DNA of 33,023 nucleotides from Muribaculaceae bacterium. GTDB taxonomy: Bacteria > Bacteroidota > Bacteroidia > Bacteroidales > Muribaculaceae. Location of the stretch: assembly GCA_017477555.1 (NCBI GenBank), contig JAFUVK010000011.1:1-33023 (forward strand), given 5' to 3'. Below, one piece after another: positions 29,562-33,023 of this stretch. The translations under genes and the position numbers were made by a program. Within the stretch, counting starts at the first letter, position 1, and the number at the start of each line of letters is the position of its first letter. The notes under the pieces were generated by a model, which worked only from the letters and a program-made list of their open reading frames with translations, was not told the DNA's origin and did not search any database.

Positions 29562-31988
29562 TTACTTGCCGAGCATGATGTTAATCACAGCATTGACATC
29601 CTCGATGCCCACACTGCCATTGCCATCGACATCGGCAGAGGCATACTCGGCGGTACCGAGCATCACATTGATTACGGCGTTGACATCCTCGATGCCCACA
29701 CTGCCGTTGCCATCAATATCGCCTACCAGCTCGGCAGCACCGGTGAGTGTGACCGACGCCGTCTTGGTCCATCGGCTGCTGGTGCCGTCGATGTAGTGGG
29801 CCCTGACCTTGTAGCCATAGGTGGCACCCGGTGTAAGACCTGCAACGGTGTAGTAGAGGTCGGTAATGCCTGTGATGGTTCGACTCATTGCATCGCCCTG
29901 CTCGGCAGGCGCCTGTACAAAGCCGTGTCCACTGGAGACATCGGTGGTGGTGATGGCAATGTTGTAGATAAACACTCGCTTGTCCTTGCTGGTGAATGTG
30001 ACCGTCTCGCCATCAAACTCCTCGCAATCGACTACCACGGTGTAGGTCGCCGCCGTCGACTTGAGCTTCTGGGTGAAGGAATGGTCGCCCGAGTTGATGA
30101 CCAGACTGGCCTTATCGGTGCCACCGCCATAGCTCTTGGCCTTGAAGGTGATGGTGAGCTTTCCGCCACTGTGCGACAAGTCGAGTAGCGGTGTGGTGAG
30201 CGCACCCTCGGGATTGGATGAGCTATAGCCCAGTCGCACCCCCCCCTTGTCGGCATATACCTCCTGCCCGGTCCATCCTTCGGGCGAGCAGTAGTCATCG
30301 AAGTCGGTCATGGCATCGGCCTGGAGGCCGGTGTTGGTCAGCGCCGCAAAGTCGGCCTTAGCCACTTCCTCGGCATATACATATCCGGCTTTCTGCACCA
30401 TCAGTGAGTAGCTGGCCACATTGCCTTGCGGCGAGGCGTCGGTCCACTGTGCGCGGAACGTGCTGTCGCCCACCTGGTCGGGATCGACTAGCAGCAGCTC
30501 ACCCTTGCGCAGATGAGCCACGCCTTCAAGTTTAACCACCGCTTCGTGCGCCTCGCCACTGGTGAGAGTAATCACTGCACTATACTCACCATGGTGCTGG
30601 GGAGCGAAGGTCACGGTAACCTCTTGTTGCTGATCTTCGGCAGTGACATCGACTTGTGCCGGGTCGACGGTAAACGCGCCCTGGTCGTCGGTAACGGTGA
30701 TGCTGACCAAGTCGGTCAATTCATGTCCCTTGACCGTGAATGTGGCTGTTGTCGACTCACCCGCATAGCACTCCATGCTGATGTTGCGCTTGCCCACCTT
30801 CACTGCGGGTCCTTGTGGCGGCGGCTGAATGCCGATGACCATCTGCTGATACTGGTTGAACACGCCCGAACCGTCGCGGAAAGCGTTGAGGGCGAAGTCG
30901 CCATTGCCATCACCGCTCCAGCCATAGTTCACATGATACAGATTGCTATTGGCGTTGTAACCATCGACATTAAAGGCGTGCCCACCCTCATTGCTGATGG
31001 CACAGTAGACGATGGGACGCTCCTCGGCGAGTTCTTCCTGAATCATCGCTGCCCACTCCTCATCGGTGTAAAGCGTGCGGCCACCAGTGTAAGCGCTGGT
31101 CTTCTTGACAACCCGCACGGTGGTCTCGTCGTAGCCGAAGAAAGTGAACGCATTGGCAATGTTGACGACACTGTCGGCATCCACTCCACTGCCGCCGGCG
31201 GCATAGGTGCCATAGTCCATACGCTCGGCCTGACCCACATAGCGCATCAGCGTGGCCACTGCCTCGCCTTGCTCTGTTGTGTAGTTGACATTACGGTACC
31301 TATCGAGCATGTTATCCCAGTCGAATGTCACCGATGGCAATGCCGGTACGTTGACCGGTGTCGAGCTCCAGTACGAGTAGTTCAAGTTGGTCTTGAAAGC
31401 CGGTACAACAGGTGTGGGGTCGGTTGGGAATTTCCAGTAATAAAACACCATTGCAGCCGACGTGGCAGGACAACCCGTGAGGCACTGATAGCCGCCTATG
31501 TAGCACTGGTTGTAGTAAGGTGCATCCTGGTCCCACAGTGCGGTGAGCAAAGGCTCGACGGTTGTGGCATTGAGCACAACGTTGGCCTTGAGGGGCTTCT
31601 CTACCCGGATATCGGGATTCGACAGAAGGTAGTCGATCTGCTCGCGATAAGTGTTGAGAAGCGACTTCATGTTGACGGGTATGCGGTCGACGTTGAGTGG
31701 ACGGTCGCCCACGGCGAGGATTTCCTCGGCACGGTCGTCACCGGCAACAATGATGAAGTTCTGATCGGTATTGAAGATGTAGTAGACCGGCTTCATGACA
31801 TTGGTTTTGCCCGTCTCGGTGAGCACCAGCTGTGGGTCGATTGTGCCGGGAGCTTTCATGCGCCCGCTCGAGACCTGGTTCAGCACAAACTGCTTGGCCT
31901 TGGACTGCGCAGTCGACAAATCGACCGGCGCAGCCTGCAGTTGCATGGCAGTCATGACAACGGCCAGCATCAGTAACGTTTTTTTCAT
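29562..31988 (-). CDS. Secreted C10 (streptopain-type) cysteine peptidase with C-terminal dockerin-like repeats
   Basis: The 808-residue protein has a signal peptide ending near MQLQA (residue 19). A propeptide (about 20-145; KPVYYIFNTDQNFIIVAGDD) precedes the catalytic domain. Cys173 lies in CLTGCPATSAAMVFYYWKFP and His337 in GGHAFNVDGYN, followed by LYHVNYGWSGDGNG, the C10 pattern. A C-terminal series of beta domains (about 390-740) includes an abnormal-spindle-like or Ig-like segment and a fibronectin-like segment. Residues 755-808 hold two D-x-D-G-N-G-S-V-G-I-E-D-V-N-A-V-I-N repeats, the calcium-binding dockerin type I pattern. No cohesin is in the window. It follows the DUF4251-like gene by 36 nt with no promoter between. 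It probably degrades host or dietary protein, or acts in surface protein processing. Confidence 0.9.
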   Translation of the reverse strand: MKKTLLMLAVVMTAMQLQAAPVDLSTAQSKAKQFVLNQVSSGRMKAPGTIDPQLVLTETGKTNVMKPVYYIFNTDQNFIIVAGDDRAEEILAVGDRPLNVDRIPVNMKSLLNTYREQIDYLLSNPDIRVEKPLKANVVLNATTVEPLLTALWDQDAPYYNQCYIGGYQCLTGCPATSAAMVFYYWKFPTDPTPVVPAFKTNLNYSYWSSTPVNVPALPSVTFDWDNMLDRYRNVNYTTEQGEAVATLMRYVGQAERMDYGTYAAGGSGVDADSVVNIANAFTFFGYDETTVRVVKKTSAYTGGRTLYTDEEWAAMIQEELAEERPIVYCAISNEGGHAFNVDGYNANSNLYHVNYGWSGDGNGDFALNAFRDGSGVFNQYQQMVIGIQPPPQGPAVKVGKRNISMECYAGESTTATFTVKGHELTDLVSITVTDDQGAFTVDPAQVDVTAEDQQQEVTVTFAPQHHGEYSAVITLTSGEAHEAVVKLEGVAHLRKGELLLVDPDQVGDSTFRAQWTDASPQGNVASYSLMVQKAGYVYAEEVAKADFAALTNTGLQADAMTDFDDYCSPEGWTGQEVYADKGGVRLGYSSSNPEGALTTPLLDLSHSGGKLTITFKAKSYGGGTDKASLVINSGDHSFTQKLKSTAATYTVVVDCEEFDGETVTFTSKDKRVFIYNIAITTTDVSSGHGFVQAPAEQGDAMSRTITGITDLYYTVAGLTPGATYGYKVRAHYIDGTSSRWTKTASVTLTGAAELVGDIDGNGSVGIEDVNAVINVMLGTAEYASADVDGNGSVGIEDVNAVINIMLGK

Positions 31989-32024
31989 AAGCGGTTTCGT
32001 ATATGATTAAATGTAAAAAGGTTA

Positions 32025-32636
32025 TCACTGTCGGGGACGGATATAGGGCACAAGCCGTCCGCTGACTGTTATGCGTGGTCCGCTGAAGGTGGGGTCAATG
32101 ACAGCCTGAGCATAGTCGGTGCCGGCATAAACCATGACATCGACCTGCGCCGAGATGTCTTGGCTGAAGATTGAGTAGGCATAATGGATGTTTCCCTTCT
32201 TATCTACGCTCATCTTCACCCCACTGACATTGCCTTGCAGCGTCATGCCTCCCATGCCGTTTAGTCCCGGCGATGCCTGGTTGAAAGCAGTCTGTATCAT
32301 ACCTTCGCCCGCCTGCTGGAATATGAAATTGCTGTTTCCGTTTAGCCCTGCTGCCGTGTAGCCCGTATAGCCCACGTTGATGCGATCGGCCAGCAGCACC
32401 CAGTAGCCACGCTCCAGTGCCGCCGCGGCCTTGGCATGGCCCAGCGAGTCGACACGCTCTTTGAGCCGTTTCTCACGGGCTTTCTGCTCTTGCTTGGTGG
32501 TTTTGTCGGGCTTGGCCGGTGTGATGACCGACAGTTGCACGTCGTCACCCTGCTTGGTGGCATAGATGTCATCGGTGACCTGGGCCTGCACAGCCAGTGC
32601 CACCATGAGCAGAGCCAGAATTGCTATATTTCTCAT
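32025..32636 (-). CDS. Exported DUF4251-like protein
   Basis: The 203-residue protein has a signal peptide (MRNIAILALLMVALAVQAQ). A charged segment (about 45-62) is followed by a domain beginning ALERGYWVLLADRINVGYTG and continuing with beta strands (GGMTLQGNVSGVKMSVDKKG, then HYAYSIFSQDISAQVDVMVY). This pattern resembles the Bacteroidetes-specific DUF4251 family, of unknown function and with members in the periplasm or on the cell surface. It is the first gene of a probable two-gene unit with the C10 peptidase, which raises the possibility that it is an inhibitor or chaperone of the protease, as small neighbours of C10 peptidases sometimes are; nothing in the sequence proves that. Confidence 0.75.
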   Translation of the reverse strand: MRNIAILALLMVALAVQAQVTDDIYATKQGDDVQLSVITPAKPDKTTKQEQKAREKRLKERVDSLGHAKAAAALERGYWVLLADRINVGYTGYTAAGLNGNSNFIFQQAGEGMIQTAFNQASPGLNGMGGMTLQGNVSGVKMSVDKKGNIHYAYSIFSQDISAQVDVMVYAGTDYAQAVIDPTFSGPRITVSGRLVPYIRPRQ

Positions 32637-32665
32637 AATACCCTAGTTCAATTGGTTTGTGGCTG

Positions 32666-32697
32666 CAAATATACTCTAACCAATCCAATCAAACAAA
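32666..32697 (-). promoter_or_regulatory. Promoter of the DUF4251-like/C10 peptidase unit
   Basis: On the minus strand TTTG (32694-32697) and TATATTTG (32666-32673) are 20 bases apart, a full consensus, 29 bases before the start codon. Confidence 0.85.
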
Positions 32698-32736
32698 TAA
32701 TCTTCGACAAAAAGCAGCCAGTCTTGTAATTTTTTC

Positions 32737-32744
32737 TAATTTTG
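32737..32744 (+). promoter_or_regulatory. -7 promoter element of the last gene
   Basis: TAATTTTG fits TAnnTTTG and lies 27 bases before the ATG at 32772. No clear -33 TTTG is seen. Confidence 0.6.
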
Positions 32745-32771
32745 CAACGTCTAAACAACAAAAAGACGATT

Positions 32772-33023
32772 ATGACTGAACCCCGACAAAACACAACAAA
32801 CGCCGTGCGCGTACTCATCCTGCTGGCCCTGTCGCTAGCCGCAACCATGGTCACTTACATAGCAACCTTTGTGGCCACCGCAATGGGAACCACCATGATG
32901 TGGAGCATCGTTATACAAGATGTACTGGTGTTTATCTTGCCCGCCGTTCTACTGGCAGTGATTTGCTACAAGAACCCATGGCGGTTTCTGGAAGTGGACC
33001 GTGCCCCCAGCTTAGCGGCAGTG
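32772..33023 (+). CDS. N-terminal part of a membrane protein, probably CPBP (CAAX-type) intramembrane protease
   Basis: The 84 visible codons are open to the window edge, so the gene is cut. After a short polar start (MTEPRQNTTNAVR) there are two membrane helices: about 14-37 (VLILLALSLAATMVTYIATF) and about 45-66 (WSIVIQDVLVFILPAVLLAV). A cytoplasmic loop follows with NPWRFLEVDRAPS. The helix-QD-helix beginning and the L-x-x-D-R-A-P loop are typical of Bacteroidales CPBP-family proteins. The catalytic EExxxR and HxxxN motifs would lie beyond the window, so the call stays tentative. Confidence 0.65.
   Translation, partial: MTEPRQNTTNAVRVLILLALSLAATMVTYIATFVATAMGTTMMWSIVIQDVLVFILPAVLLAVICYKNPWRFLEVDRAPSLAAV

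Noticed and set aside
30513..31976. 487-codon plus-strand frame opposite the C10 peptidase
   Set aside because: Same mirror effect; the peptidase frame carries clear catalytic motifs and a signal peptide.

Overview
The window looks like a chromosomal segment of a Bacteroidales bacterium. Many genes start just downstream of the Bacteroidetes-type promoter (-7 TAnnTTTG, often with TTTG about 20 bases upstream), and Shine-Dalgarno sequences are scarce. Family content agrees: a type IX-secretion-like C-terminal domain, a C10 (streptopain) peptidase, a DUF4251-like protein, HU-LysM proteins and an ATPase-less TolC/HlyD/ABC-2 operon. I cannot name a genus. Muribaculaceae or Prevotellaceae relatives are plausible by inference only. 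I see no phage, IS element, CRISPR array or origin; most genes are housekeeping or envelope genes.

Layout: 1-350 holds intergenic repeats and a terminator. 395-2233 (-) is a secreted repeat protein. 2234-2837 is a promoter-bearing gap, followed by a tRNA gene (2838-2967) whose anticodon loop is enlarged to 61 nt, and by a large protein with a RING-like zinc motif and a TerD-like end (3046-5367). 5687-11640 (+) is an efflux operon (TolC, HlyD, two ABC-2 permeases) plus a lipoprotein, closed by a strong terminator shared with a convergent FMN-binding protein. 12340-20267 (+) is a long co-directional run: tsaC, a polyprenyl sugar-phosphate transferase, a ClC protein, fmt, an MBOAT O-acyltransferase, an SGNH-like partner and a FISUMP-like lipoprotein. 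glnS (-) converges on it. 22348-23825 (+) holds two overlapping HU-family genes, the second a membrane-spanning HU-LysM protein. 23801-27213 (-) is clpS-clpA-aat, a compact N-degron module. ligA (+) follows. After a repeat-rich spacer come a secreted C10 peptidase with dockerin-like repeats and a DUF4251-like protein (-). The window ends inside a membrane protein that resembles a CPBP protease (+).

Working together: aat tags proteins with Leu or Phe, ClpS recognises the tag and ClpA unfolds the substrate for ClpP (not in the window). The sugar-phosphate transferase, MBOAT and SGNH genes suggest assembly and periplasmic O-acylation of a surface glycan.

Items most worth a second look are the interrupted tRNA gene, the HU-TM-LysM protein, the open reading frame that continues in frame after the clpA stop within a hairpin-rich spacer, and the RING-like/TerD-like protein beside the odd tRNA.
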